From Triticum aestivum (lineage: Eukaryota; Streptophyta; Magnoliopsida; Poales; Poaceae), in the NCBI RefSeq assembly GCF_018294505.1, contig NC_057794.1:196463201-196527200 (forward strand): a DNA stretch of 64,000 nucleotides, given 5' to 3'. The notes under the pieces are model-generated. The model worked only from the letters and a program-made list of their open reading frames with translations. It was not told the origin of the DNA and did not search any database. The stretch's first letter is position 1. Each line of letters starts with the position of its first letter. The translations under genes and the position numbers were made by a program. Shown here one piece after another: positions 10,802-21,853 of the stretch.

Positions 10802-11490
10802 CACTATTAGAAAGAAAACAGCGTGTGTGCTGTAAAAAGAGAATAGACGGTCATGGAACTTTGCAAATGGTTCTGGCAGTAAAAGCGCTTGTGATGGATA
10901 GCCCAATGCCACACAGTTTTCTTCATCAAATCATGTGTGATGTAGTTGATAAAAGCAAACAGTAAACCAAGGCAGAGCGTGTGTGATAGTTACACCTTTC
11001 ACACACGAGCCTATACATAAAACTGTGTGGGATGTACATACAAACGGAAACGTTTTCCCTGGATTGACTGTGTGAGATGTACATAAGAATGGAAATGTAT
11101 TCGTTGGATTGACTGTGTGTGATATACATATGAAGGAAACGTTTTCCCTAGATTGACTATGTGAGATGTACATAAGAATGGAAACATATTCCTTGGATTA
11201 ACTGTGTGTGATATACATACGAACGTAATTTTTTTGTGGGATTCACCGTGTGGGATGTACATAGGAACGGAAATGATTGGGTTTTGATGCCTCGCCCGAT
11301 CGCACACGAGCTCATTTTGCCCCAGCCTGTGTCCCAGGAGGACCTATCCCGACGGTTTCTGGGTTGTGCGGGAAGGATGCCCCTATCGCTCACACTCACT
11401 TGGCAACGGTTCCAAATGCCGTCGCGGAAAGGGGTTAAAAACTGTTTGTATAGCACTGATGCGTACCAGTGTCAAGTGATCTCAAATCCA
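10802..11490. repeat. Array B: subterminal repeats beginning with a CACTA-like terminus
   Basis: At 10802 the sequence reads CACTATTAGAAAGAAAACAG, which has the form of a CACTA terminal inverted repeat. From about 11024 to 11275 there are around six units of the type ACTGTGTGGGATGTACATA with GGAAACG, about 45-58 bases apart. They are followed (about 11290-11470) by the same unique block seen in array A, in the same orientation. The matching opposite end is not found in the window, so this looks like a truncated class II element. Confidence 0.45.
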
Positions 11491-12145
11491 AATATTCAAT
11501 CGGGTTACAATTAAATCTCAAAGAGCAAGACTCAATTCATCCCAACAATGATAGAGAGGGAAGAACACCATATGATTCATCTATATTAACAAAGCTCATG
11601 GTACATCAAGATCATGACAACTGAAGATCATGAGAGAGACAGAGAGATCAAACAGATAGCTACTGGTACATACCCTCAGCCTCGTGGGTGAACTACTCCC
11701 TCCTCGTCATGGAGTTCGCAAGGATGATGAAGATGGACTCCGGTGATGATGTACCTTCCAGTAGGGTGCTGAAAAAGACCTCCAGATAGGCTCTCTTTGG
11801 AACAGAGGCTTCCGGCGGCGGAGTCAAAGTTCTAGGTTTATTTATGGGGGTTTCTCTATTAATAATTTTTTAGCATTGATTTCATGCTAAAAGGAGTTAA
11901 AAGGGGCCCATAAGGCAACAACCCCCTTCCTACCCCCAGGGCGTGTGGGGTTGCCTTGTCACCACCTCATGGGTCTTTTGGTCCTCCCGTGAAGCTTCGA
12001 GGTCTCTTATGTTCCAAAAAAATAGTCAGTAAGTTTCTTGTGTTTGGACTTTGTTTGGTATGGATTTTCTAGAAAAGCAAAAACAACCAGAAAAAACAAC
12101 TAGCACTAAGCAATAGGTTAATAGGTTAGTTCATGGAAATTATAT
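11491..12145. repeat. Unclassified transposon-derived sequence, possibly an LTR fragment
   Basis: No gene is seen. The segment has purine-rich and pyrimidine-rich blocks and a stretch around 11690-11830 describing a pattern I associate with grass gypsy LTRs, but I cannot define ends or family. It stops where the CACTA terminus begins at 12146. Confidence 0.3.
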
Positions 12146-12421
12146 CACTACAAAAAAAAGACACATCCATGACATTTTGGGCCGAACAAAATTTATTTTT
12201 GTGTTGCTTATGACACTTCTATGACGATAATTGTGACACAACCCGGTATCATCATAGATGTGGTGGGCTCCTACTTCTATGACAAAAAATCATGACAGAA
12301 AATGGTATTTTCATCCTGGGCGGGCCGGAGACGCAACTGCATGACATTCTTTGGGACACCCATGACGGAAAAAACCATGGTAGAAGCAAGGGCGAGGAAA
12401 ATATCATGGAGTTCCCGGTTA
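12146..12421 (+). mobile_element. CACTA transposon end, truncated
   Basis: The terminus CACTACAAAAAAAAGACACA starts at 12146 and is followed by subterminal motifs (CTATGACGATAATTGTGACA, CATGACAGAAAATGG, CATGACGGAAAAAACC). This matches the layout of CACTA elements: a terminal inverted repeat starting CACTA, then short degenerate repeats. The sequence switches to minus-strand gypsy coding DNA at about 12421, so only one end of roughly 276 bases is present and the transposase is missing. Confidence 0.7.
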
Positions 12422-12982
12422 CATCTTGGAGAGCGTAGCAAGTGTCTTGTCGTGTCCAAAGTGGATGATTAGTTGAACTTGCCAGTGGATCTCCTGAGGT
12501 TCCTCGAGGTTGACGCGGTAGGGAGCCTTGTTAGGAAGGGGCGCTCCGGGGATGATGTCTATTCGGTGCTCAATGCCTCATAGAGGAGGTAGACCCGGAG
12601 GTAGCTTGTTGGGGAAGACATCTTGGAATTCCTGCAAAAGAGAAGACAACACTAAAGGTAGAGCGTGAGAGGTGTTAGCTTTTGGTTCATTGTCCTTGCA
12701 CAAAAGGACATAGTGTAGGACACTAGATGGGTTCTCACACACTCCTCTTATCTCACTGTTGGTGGCAAATAGAACTAGGTTCTTCTTTTCGCTCATTGTG
12801 GAGGCACTCGATTTGGGCTTGTGGCGCTCACTCTCTTTTTGGTGGTTCACTCTCTCACTATTCTCTCCATGATGGGTGGCGTGCTTGTCGGCGATCACTT
12901 GGCTTGGAGACATAGGGCGAAGTACATACTCTTTCCCTTTCATCTTGAAGATGCAGTGGTTCGTTCGGCCATTGTGGATCAC
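12422..12982 (-). pseudogene. Gypsy pol remnant: protease-RT linker and RT start joined to integrase piece
   Basis: Read on the minus strand, the frame includes LLQEFQDVFPNKLPPGLPPL, the N-terminal approach to a gypsy reverse transcriptase, then a stop at about 12578 and further RT-like sequence to about 12475. It then jumps directly to a short integrase-like zinc-site piece (HFGHDKTLATLSKM) before the CACTA junction. The catalytic RT domain, RNase H and most of integrase are missing between the two, so an internal deletion has removed several kb. The N-terminal side continues into the protease segment at 13004 after a frame change. Confidence 0.7.
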
Positions 12983-13003
12983 GCCTCTATCAAATTGCCA
13001 TGG

Positions 13004-13702
13004 TCATCCAAGAAGAAGGTGGAAAACGGTCATTGGAACGACATCACAATCTAAAGTGTCTTCGTAAGCTCCGATGTTGAAGGAGACATGTACTCGATGC
13101 TCGACTTGGATAGTGCCAGAGTCGCTAAGCCATTGAACTTTGTAGGGACGAGGATGCTTCATATTTGCCAATTGGAGCTTGGAGCATAGTTCTTCACTTG
13201 CTAAGTTATGGCAACTCCCTCCATCGATGATGACCTTGACGAACCTTCCATTGATGATGGCCTTGGTATGAAAGATGTGCCATTGTTGGTCTTCTTCTTG
13301 TTGATGTTGAAGGGTCAAGACCTTGGAGACAAAAATAGCTGGACTTGAATCTTCATCGCAAAATACTTGTTCCTCTTCATCGTTCACTTGCCGGTTCATG
13401 GCGACTTGCTCAAGTGCTTCCATTTCTCCTTCGCTCATGGAGTCGTATGTACCATCGTCGTTTAGGATCATGGTTCGCTTGTTGGTACACTCAAAGGACT
13501 TGTGGCCTCGGCCTCCACATGCGAAGCATTTGAAGGAACTTGTCTTAACGGTCTCATCGGTTGGGGTAGATGATGATGAAGCTCTCGGCTTCAAATTGCT
13601 TGTAGTAGGAGGATGACTTGGAGTTATTGAGGTTTTCTTGTAACTCGACTTGTCGACGTTGCTTGTAGAAGGCTTGGTTGAGGTATACAGTGTTGGAGTC
13701 AT
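13004..13702 (-). pseudogene. Gypsy gag C-terminus and protease segment
   Basis: The minus-strand frame contains a canonical retroviral-type zinc knuckle, CFACGGRGHKSFEC (C-x2-C-x4-H-x4-C, about 13480-13525), which binds template RNA, followed by an aspartic protease with the motif IIDGGS (about 13200-13235) in place of the commoner D-T/S-G. The protease would cut the polyprotein into gag and pol parts. The frame ends where the next frame of the polyprotein begins (about 13004), consistent with a frameshifted copy. Neighbours on both sides belong to the same element. Confidence 0.8.
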
Positions 13703-13729
13703 TGAAGCTTGGGTGTTGGAGAAGCCGTA

Positions 13730-14344
13730 TCACTTGGATGAGAACTTGGCATACTTGAAGTCTCCTTGCACTTGACGTTCCGCTTTGGTAGCTTGATGCA
13801 CTAGCTCGATGAGGTTCGAGTATGGTTGGAAGTCGGCTATCTTCTTGATAGGATGACTGAGTCCATTCAAGAAACGTTCCATAGTTTGCTCATCATCTTC
13901 CATGACATTGGCTTGTATCATTGCAATCTCCATTTCCTTATAGTACTCTTCAACGCTCTTGGTTCCTTGCTTGAGTAGTTGGAGTTTCTTGAAGAGGTCG
14001 CGGTTATAGTAGGTAGGCACGAAGCGTGCTCTCATGACATCCTTCATTTGCGTCCAAGTAGTGATGGGTGGTTCACCTCTTGCTTCTCGTCGCTCAATGA
14101 CTTGTTCCCACCAAATGAGGACGTAATCTTGGAACTCAAGGGATGCCATCATGATCTTCTTCTCTTCGTCATAGTTGTGCAAGAGGAAGATTTTGTCGAC
14201 CTTCAATGCCCATGAAAGGTACTCTTCGGGATCATTGCTTCCATTGAACTTGGGCATGGTGAACTTTAGCTTGCCGTAGCATTGCTCTTCATTGTGTTCG
14301 GGACAGGAATGATGACGTCCTTGACGAGGAGGATCGTCTCTCAC
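13730..14344 (-). pseudogene. Gypsy gag capsid segment
   Basis: This minus-strand frame of about 204 codons has the layout of the plant retrotransposon gag capsid: YGKLKFTMPKFNGSNDPEEYL at its start, a tryptophan-rich WWEQV segment, RARFVPTYYNRDL, then QGTKSVEEYYKEME and a FLNGL motif. Capsid forms the cytoplasmic virus-like particle in which reverse transcription happens. It is separated from the upstream gag segment and downstream zinc knuckle only by frame changes, so it is one part of a broken gag-pol gene. Confidence 0.85.
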
Positions 14345-15228
14345 AATTTGCTCTTGCGGTGGAGGATTTCCACTGTCTTCTTGTTCTTGTTGAACTTGAT
14401 GTTCTTGGCCAGCTTGTGGAGGAACTTGTCAAGCTTGACGTTGCACGCGAGCTTGATATCTTCGTTCATGAATTTCTTTGCGAAGTGCTTCATCATGTTC
14501 ACGATCTTGTCGGCCTTGGTTGGCTACGGCTCAACTTGAATCTCGGAGGGATTATTGCACCTCAAGTGCTTGAGCATCTCGCAATTGTTGCTCTTGACAT
14601 TGTGCCTCGGCATCTTGTGCTTCTTGGTGTAGACGCGCTCGCTCTTCCTCTTCATGGTGGCGTTGTCGTTGCCTTTCTTGTGCTTGCACAAAGGTAGCTT
14701 GGTTTTGACGGTGTCGGTGCTCTTGAGAGTTGTTATCGCGTAGAGATTGAGGCTTGCTTGACGATCATTGCGCGCGGCATAGTGAAGAGTGTTCGATGTC
14801 GGTGTACTTGAGCCGGAGAGGATGAAGTCGGAGTGTCGACTTGAGCTGCTCCGTCTTGATGAGGACGAAGTGGAAGAAGAGCGGTTGAGCAACAAAGCAC
14901 GAATCTCGTCCATTCTTGCTTCGTTCTCTAGCTTGTGATCGTCGAGCTTGTGGTCGAAGTAATCTCTTGTACGTTGCTTGGAGAGTCGCAAGTCGGTGGC
15001 GAGGTTGTCTATGCGTTCACTCATTGCTTGTTGATCTTGATGCAAAGCACGTTGTGCCCCAAAGAGGTGGCTCTTTGTGACGTAGGAGTTCATGTCGTCG
15101 TCTTGCCCGATGAAGAGTGGGTTGGTAGAAGTACTTGGCTTATCTATCATTCCAAGAGAAATATGTGAGTGGTAGAAAGAGAAGAACGTATACCAAAGAT
15201 ACCTTGACCAAAGTTGAAGGTGGATCAA
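14345..15228 (-). pseudogene. Gypsy gag N-terminal segment
   Basis: An open minus-strand frame from 15228 to 14524 encodes a low-complexity, Ser/Arg-rich N-terminal gag region, including a coiled-coil-like stretch near ERIDNLATDLRLSKQRTRDY. The following 180 bases to 14345 carry Gln- and Glu-rich coding-like sequence in other frames. The start near the leader (15229 onward) is not certain: the methionine at 15228 precedes TFFSFYHSH, which looks like leader, and a later Met (near 15145, in SLGMIDKPS) may be the true start. Confidence 0.65.
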
Positions 15229-16700
15229 TGATTAGTCCAATGTGGAACAAGGAAATAGCACAATTGGTACCAATTCTTGTCGGTTTCTCACACCTACACA
15301 AGTAAAAGCTTATGGTGGAGCTTGGTTAGGATGGTGGCACAAAATTCGATGCAATTGTTAGTGAGCTTAAATAATGTTGGAGAAGATTCGCAAGTTTGCA
15401 ATGCAACAAGTAGACCAAGCAATATAAGGTACACGGAAACACACACACAAAGAGATAAGTGGGGTCGTGCAACCAAGGATGAGCCAAAGTGTGGAATCCA
15501 CGAAAATGCTCTTGTTGCACAACACTAGAGAGACGCCAGCACGATTGCACAATAGGCGGATACGAGGACTTGTGCACAACCTACTAAGCAAAAATGCAAA
15601 GACTTCTATCCCAAGTATGCTCTATGTATGGTGTTTCGATGATATGATCCAAGATGATCTAGTATGACAATTTTAATGTTGTATGATGCTATGGTTCTTG
15701 CATAAAAGCTCTTTGCTTATCTTTCCCTTTTGCTTAAAACCTTGTTAGGCTCTTTGTTGTTTGAGCTCTTTTCTCATGCAATGCTTCACGAACCAAGATA
15801 GCACTTGTGTATGCAATGACAACCTTGTGACACAAGAGATGATACCAAGAGATGCACCAATGATATGTATGTATGCTATGGGAAGTATGATCACTAATGT
15901 GCACAAGTCACGTTGTCGGCAATACTCAAAGGCTAGTCTCGATGGGTAAGCGACGCAAAAGAGTAAGGCTATGATGGCTATCAATGTACTGGCAAGAATG
16001 ATGCATCACTATGCCAAGAGGAGTTTACTGCTTCTTACTTACAGTATGGTGTCAAAATGCTAGCACGAATATGAAGATGATATAGCCGAGATGGTCGTTG
16101 TTGATGACGCGTCTGTGGAGAAGATGAGCGGCGGCGATGTTGATGTCGAACCGTACCTAAATAGCCAAAACACAATAGGACACGGAACCGCAACTCAAAT
16201 TCTCAAGACAAAATGGGAAAAAATTGTCGGAGTTGGTAGTGGTAAACGATGGTGGTGTATGTGGTATATGGCGGTGCTATGCGGAAGTGGTGGTGGTATG
16301 CGGAAGTGTATGTGGGCACCGGAACAAAATTTGGTGAAATATGGACGGAAAACGGGGCAGTGGATGGAGATGTTGCTGCTAGGGGCCAGATGTCCGGGCT
16401 TGATGGCCGGATGTCCGGGCTTTGGATCCAGATGAACTCCGCGTTGTAGGTGGCAAATCTGGGCAAAATCCAGAGGAATTTGTGGATGGAAATTGGGGAA
16501 AAGGTGGGGAAGGGCTAGATCTACCTGCAACACACAAAATCCGCGGATCAAATCCAACAAAACTTCATCACACCAACAAATCACAAAAAAAATTGGGGCT
16601 ATTTTTGTGGGGAATTTTCGAATTAGGGACAAAAACAAGGCTAGAAACACAACGGGAGGCTCTGAAATCGTGACCAACGTGGCTGTAGATACCAAGATAA
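15229..16700 (-). other. Untranslated leader of the minus-strand gypsy
   Basis: Between gag and the 5' LTR there is about 1.5 kb without a convincing coding frame. The part at 15229-15600 matches, in reverse complement, the leader of the non-autonomous element at 54530-54970, including blocks such as GGTACCAATTCTTGTCGGTT. Motifs of the form GGATGTCCGG occur near 16385-16425. The primer-binding site lies at the right end (16688-16694). Confidence 0.7.
16688..16694 (-). promoter_or_regulatory. tRNA-Met-type primer-binding site
   Basis: On the minus strand the LTR end (CTACCCTACA) is followed after a few bases by TGGTATC, the typical core complementary to initiator tRNA-Met. This places the 5' LTR to the right (16701 onward) and confirms the minus orientation. 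Confidence 0.65.
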
Positions 16701-17081
16701 TGTAGGGTAGGAACCCTAGGGGCCAATCTTTCACGAAAGGAGCGAATCCCGCAAAGAACACGAGGAACACGAGGGGAAAATGAGGGAAATCACGAGGGGA
16801 AACATGAGAGAATCACTAAAACAAACAAGAAATAGTCACACATATGCTAGATCCTCGTGTACATAAGAGATCACATGATCCACGGTCAACAAAGGACAAT
16901 ACAAAGGTAGCCTGTTCTTCTCCGTGAGGAGGTCTTGATGGCGCCACCCAAAGGGGGGTCTTGAATCTAAAGGGATCTTCTTCGAAGAGGGGCCGCGGTC
17001 TCTCTCGTGGAGTAAATCCGATGTGGATGAGCAAAGCTCTATCTCTAATGAGCTACTACTTTGCTAACCCTAAAACGTAGG
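16701..17081 (-). repeat. 5' LTR fragment of the minus-strand gypsy
   Basis: This matches in reverse complement the last 380 bases of the LTRs at 52965 and 60515, including GGGCGATTAGGGTTCTACCC-like ends, the CTCGTGTTTCCC repeats and the CTCCACGAGAGAGAC block. It is interrupted at 17082 by LTR1; I did not find the missing part of this LTR elsewhere in the window. Confidence 0.8.
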
Positions 17082-19132
17082 TGTAACACCCACAATGCGG
17101 CTATATATCCCACGTGTCGGGGCACGGCCTAGAGGCATAGCCGCATGGTAGGTTTGTCACAAGAGGGGTAATCTTCACACAATCCCGTGTACTGAATAAG
17201 AAAGGGATAAAGAGTTGGCTTACAATCGCCACTTCAGACAAATAAAAAGTTAAACATACATCATCCAGAATACCATCAAGGTCCGACTATGGAACCAAAA
17301 TAAAAGGAAGACAACCCCAAATGCTAGATCCCTGATCGTCCCAACTGATCATCCGGAAAAGACACAAAACAACAACTAAGATCTTCATCGAGCTCCCACT
17401 TGAGCTTGGTTGCGTCACCTGCACTGGTTTCATCGGCACCTGCAACTGTTTGGAAGTATCTGGGAGTCACGAGGACTCAGCAATCTCACACTCGCAAGAT
17501 CAAGACTATTTAAGCTTATGGGTAGGAAAGGGTAGTGAGGTGGAGCTGCAGCAAGCACTAAGCATATATGGTGGCTAACATACGCAAATAAGAGCGAGAA
17601 GAGAAGCAATGCAGCGGTCGAGAAGCTAGAAATGATCAAGAAGTGATCCTAAATCTACCTACGTTCAAGCATAACACAAGAACCGTGTTCACTTCCTGGA
17701 CTCCGCCAAAAAGAGACCATCATGGCTACACACGCGGTTGATGCATTTTAATTAAGTTAAGTGTCAAGTTCTCTACAACCGGACATTAACAAATTCCCAT
17801 CTGCCACATAACCACGGGCACGGCTCTCGAAAGTTTGTACCCTGTAGGGGTGTCCCAACTTAGCCCATCACAAGCTCTCACGGTCAACGAAGGATATTCC
17901 TTCACCCGGGAAGACCCGATCAGTCTCGGAATCCAGGTTACAAGACATTTCGACAATGCTAAAACAAGACCAGCAAGACCGCCCGATGCGCCGACATCCC
18001 GATAGGAGCTGCACATATCTCGTTCTCAGCGCAACACTGGATGAGCACTCTGTACAACTAAAACCAGCCCTCAAGTTTCCCCGAGGTGGCGCTTCAAAGG
18101 ACTCTAGTTCGGACCAACACTTAGAGAAGCACTGGCCTGGGGGGTTAAAATAAATATGACCCTCGGGAGCGCGACTCCCAAAGGAGAAATATAGGTGATG
18201 GTGAGGCAAATGGTAAAACCAAGGTTAGGCCTTGCTGGAGGAGTTTTATTCAAAGCGAACTGTCAAGGGGTTCCCATAACACCCAATCGCGTAAGGAACG
18301 CAAAATCAAGGAACATAACACCGGTATGACGGAAACTAGGGCGGCAAGAGTGGAACAAAACACCAGGCATAAGGCCGAGCCTTCCACCCTTTACCAAGTA
18401 TATAGATGCATTAAAGTAAATAAGAGATTATAATGATATCCCAACAATATCCATGTTCCAACATGGAACCAGCTTCATCTTCACCTGCAACTAGCAGCGC
18501 TACAAGAGGGGCTGAGCAAAAGCGGTAACATAGCCAAACAACGGTTTGCTAGGACGAAGGGTTAGAGGCTTGACATGGCAATATGGGAGGCATGATATAG
18601 CAAGTGGTAGGTAGCGCGACATAGCAAAAGAACGAACAACTAGCAAGCAAAGATAGAAGTGATTTCGAGGCTATGGTCATCTTGCTTGAGATCCCGCAGG
18701 CAAGAAGAACGAGTCCATGAAGAAGACAAACAAAAGAAGTCGAACGAATCCTCACAAACACGATGTTATCGGAACCAACCCGAAGAAGCAACACCGGAAA
18801 GAAGCAAACAACATAGTAAACAACCATCGCATAAGCATGGCATGATGCACAACCAAGTATGATGCATGTCCCGTTTAATGAGGCATGGCATGGCAAAGTG
18901 CACAAACAATACTACAAATTAAGTGGAGCTCAATATGCAACAAGTTGCATATTGACAGAACACCACATTCAAGTTATTTAGTTCGATCTCGTTTATGTAC
19001 CCATCAATATTAAATGTTCATTAACATGGCAAGAGGTGAAGCATAATAAAACTACTTAAATAGGCAAGTTTAAATGAGGTCGAAACAACAAACAACAAGT
19101 CCGAAAAATCCTCATGTGCATATTTTAGATTT

Positions 19133-19688
19133 GGTACTGCTCTGCGCTAAAGCATATTTTAGAGTTATTAAACATGCAAAGTAAAGCCACCATGTTAAAC
19201 TAGGCATTATTCCACCACATTTACATATAAAGTTTATTAAATTTGGAGCTACTATTATTAAGTTATGAATTAAATCATTTTAACATGGCAATAGGCAAAT
19301 TTAAACAAACAACAATTTAATCATTTTAAACATGCATGGAAGTTGGAAATTATGAAACTAGACAAAATTCTAAGCATTTTACATATATAAATTATTTACA
19401 TGATATGCATGGTACTGCTCTGCCCTAAAGCATATTTTAAAGTTATGAAACATGGAAAGTAAGGCCACCATGTGAAACTAGGCATTATTCCACCCCATTT
19501 ACATATAAAGTTTATTAAATTTGGAGCTACTGTTATTAAGTTATGAATTAAATCATTTTAACATGGCAATAGGCAAATTTAAACAAACAACAATTTAATC
19601 ATTTTAAACATGCATGAAAGTTGAAAATTATGAAACTAGACAAAATTCTAAGCATTTTACATATATAAATTATTTACATGATATGCAT
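19133..19688. repeat. 278-base tandem duplication inside LTR1
   Basis: Two head-to-tail copies start with GGTACTGCTCTG at 19133 and 19411. Both contain CCACCATGT and the run ATTTGGAGCTACT; they differ at scattered positions, so the duplication is not recent. The other two LTRs of this type have only one copy of the block. Confidence 0.85.
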
Positions 19689-19857
19689 GGTTATTAAGTT
19701 ATTATATGCATGAAGATGGAGGGGTTTTCTGCAAAATGGTAAACTCTGAATAAATACAGAAATTCGCGGAGCCTAAAAAAACCTATTCGGGCCGAATCTG
19801 GCAGGCTGGCCCAACAAATGTGGGAGTGCAAAATAATAGGAAAATTAAGCAAAAATG

Positions 19858-19926
19858 GGGACGGCCGGGACTCGAACCCCAGACACCTGGGATGGATAGA
19901 GGCTGCGCTAGCCACTGGGCTAGGTA
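19858..19926 (-). repeat. tRNA-like, SINE-like pol III promoter sequence
   Basis: On the minus strand TAGCCCAGTGGCTAGCGCAG fits a pol III A box and GGTTCGAGTCC about 45 bases later is a canonical B box. The spacing fits the head of a tRNA-derived SINE. The 5' acceptor stem that would pair with the CGTCCCC end is absent, so this is not a functional tRNA gene. The corresponding position in the solo LTR at 25342 lacks it, which fits a later insertion or a family-specific feature. Confidence 0.45.
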
Positions 19927-20663
19927 ATATGCTTGTGGTAAAACATAGTGGCAACTCAAAATAACCTCTACATGCCAGAACGTATCTAGGAAAGGAATGG
20001 AGCTTCAGTTATGGAGGAAGTTGCTCACAGCGGGAAAAACAGAGGTCGGTGACCATGGCGATGCTGGCCCTTGGTTGGCTGGGTAAGCGGAAGGAGCTAG
20101 GCGCCCCTAGCCTTGCGGCTCTTGCGCACACGCAGGCGTGGAAAGTCAACGGGCAGAGGTAGCTTCCTCTGTCTGCTCTCGACAAAAGGAGGTAGTGCGG
20201 CATGGAGCAGCGCTAGGGCTGCAGCACGTAGAAGACGGCAGCGATGCGCAAGGCGGGCAAGGACGGTCGGCGGTCGACGAAGATGGCCGGGACCAGGCGG
20301 ACCTGACAGGAGATGGTGGCCGCAGGCTGGAGCTTGGCAGGGCCGGCCATGGCGACGCCATCGGGGAAGACCATGGCAGCGGCTCCCTGTGAAGAGAAGC
20401 GAGAAAGACAGAGAGAGACTCTGAGAGAGTGCATTGTCGGTGATCAAGAAGAAAACCAGAGGGGAGGGTGGAGAGGAAGGGCACGGTCCTGCTAGTTCGA
20501 TCGGCCGGCGACGAGGCTGACGAAGTGGTCATTAGGGCCATGGAGCTTGTGCGCGAGCACAGGAGCTCGGGGACTCGGGCGCGTGAGGCTGCAGGGAGCT
20601 CCGGCGTCGAAGGAGAATGCGCAGGAGGTGGCATAACGGCGGCGAGCTTCCATGTTCCTGAGC

Positions 20664-21307
20664 TATAACACCCTCGATGCGGCTATATCTCCCACGTGTC
20701 AAAGCACGACTAAGAGGCATAACCGCATTGAAAGCAATGTCGCAAGTGAGCTAATCTTCACACAACCCATGTAATACATAAGGGAAAGAGATACATAGTT
20801 GGTTTACAATCGCCACTTCACACAATTACATGAATAAAGCATTACATCATCCAAATTCAATCAAGGTCCGACTACGGAACCAAAATAAAAGAAGACTACC
20901 CCAAAAGCTACACAGATCCCCGATCGACCCCAACTGGGCTCCACTACTAATCAACTAGAACAATCAACACAAAGGACAAGATCTTCATCGAGCTCCTCCT
21001 TGAGCTTGGTTGCGTCACCTTCTCGGTAACATCGGCACCTGCTAACTAGTTTTGGAAGTATCTGTGAGTCACGAGGACTCAGCAATCTCACACCCTCGTG
21101 ATCAAGACTATTTAAGCTTATGGGTAAGGTAAAAGGTATGAGGGGGAGCTGCAACAAGCGACAAGCATATATGGTGGCTAAACATACGCAAATGAGAGCG
21201 AGAAGAGAAAGCAAGGAAACAATGGATAAAACTATGATCAAGAAGTGATCCTAGAACAACCTACGTCAAGCATTACTCCAACATCGTGTTCACTTCCCGG
21301 ACCACGC
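20664..21307 (-). repeat. LTR2, left segment
   Basis: It starts TATAACACCCTCGATGCGG, the expected TGTAAC terminus with one G-to-A change, and matches the start of the solo LTR at 25342 base by base over long stretches. It breaks at 21307, where the Tat-type element starts, in the sequence CACTTCCCGGACCACGC, and resumes at 39407 with CCCACCGAGAAGAGACC. A shared AGC flanks its two ends (20661-20663 and 43238-43240), a likely remnant of its target duplication. Confidence 0.8.
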
Positions 21308-21853
21308 TATCGTGGTTCTAACTCTGACAGTGATGTAGCAGGGTATCTATGGAGAGGCTAGATCTTAGCTATGGAGGAGTTGTAAGCACACGAGGATTAC
21401 GAGTTCAGGCCCTTCTCGGAGGAAGTAACAGCCGTACGTCTCGGTGCCCGGAGGCGGTCGACTGAATTATGTGTGTATGAATAACAGGGGTGCGAACCCC
21501 TGATACTGAGGAGGGGGGTGGCTTATATAGAGTTCGCCAGGCCCCTCCAACCCTCAGTAATGCAGGGCTTAAAGTACATTAAGACTGGGGGTTACTAGTA
21601 ACGCCCCTAATAAAGTGCTATGATGACCATAAAAGCTACTTAATGACCGGCCGTTTGCGTGCAGGGTGACTTTACATCTCCTGGCAGTCGAGTGGTTGGA
21701 TCTCGGTCGAGTGATTGCTTCGTGGTCGAGTATCTTGAATCCCTCGAGTGGGATACCTCCAAGTCGATTGAAAGGTGACTTCTTCTAGGGATGTCCTTGG
21801 GAAGGGTACTTAGGAAAGGTCCATGCCCCTACTCTAGGTACATAGCTTCATCA
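21308..21853 (-). repeat. 3' LTR of the Tat-lineage gypsy element
   Basis: This 546-base LTR matches 38862-39406 with roughly two dozen mismatches by eye (about 95-96 percent). Read on the minus strand it starts TGATGAAGCTATG and ends AACCACGATA, one base off the expected CGACA. A TATA box (CTATATAAG on the minus strand) lies at 21532-21540. The LTR pair gives the element boundaries; a clean target duplication is not recognisable (CACGC left, CCCAC right). Confidence 0.92.

Larger units (their letters stand above)
17082..20663 (-). repeat. LTR1, left segment (3' LTR of a long-LTR gypsy)
   Basis: The segment begins TGTAACACCC at 17082, which on the minus strand is the LTR 3' end (GGGTGTTACA). 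It is closely similar in order to LTR2 and the solo LTR at 25342. It breaks at 20663 where LTR2 begins and resumes at 43238, ending GGGGCGTTACA at 44368, giving about 4.7 kb in total. It includes a 278-base tandem duplication and a tRNA-like element. No host gene is seen; GC-rich DNA at 20040-20663 yields overlapping open frames on both strands without domains. Confidence 0.75.

Noticed and set aside
16195..16770. 191-codon minus-strand frame in the gypsy leader
   Set aside because: It runs across the primer site and LTR border, which is not expected for a gene, and has no domain.
19858..19926. Functional tRNA gene
   Set aside because: A and B boxes are present but the 5' acceptor stem is missing and the T stem has mismatches.
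20113..20634. Arg-rich and Ser/Pro-rich frames in LTR1
   Set aside because: GC-rich LTR DNA with open frames in all phases and no recognisable protein.
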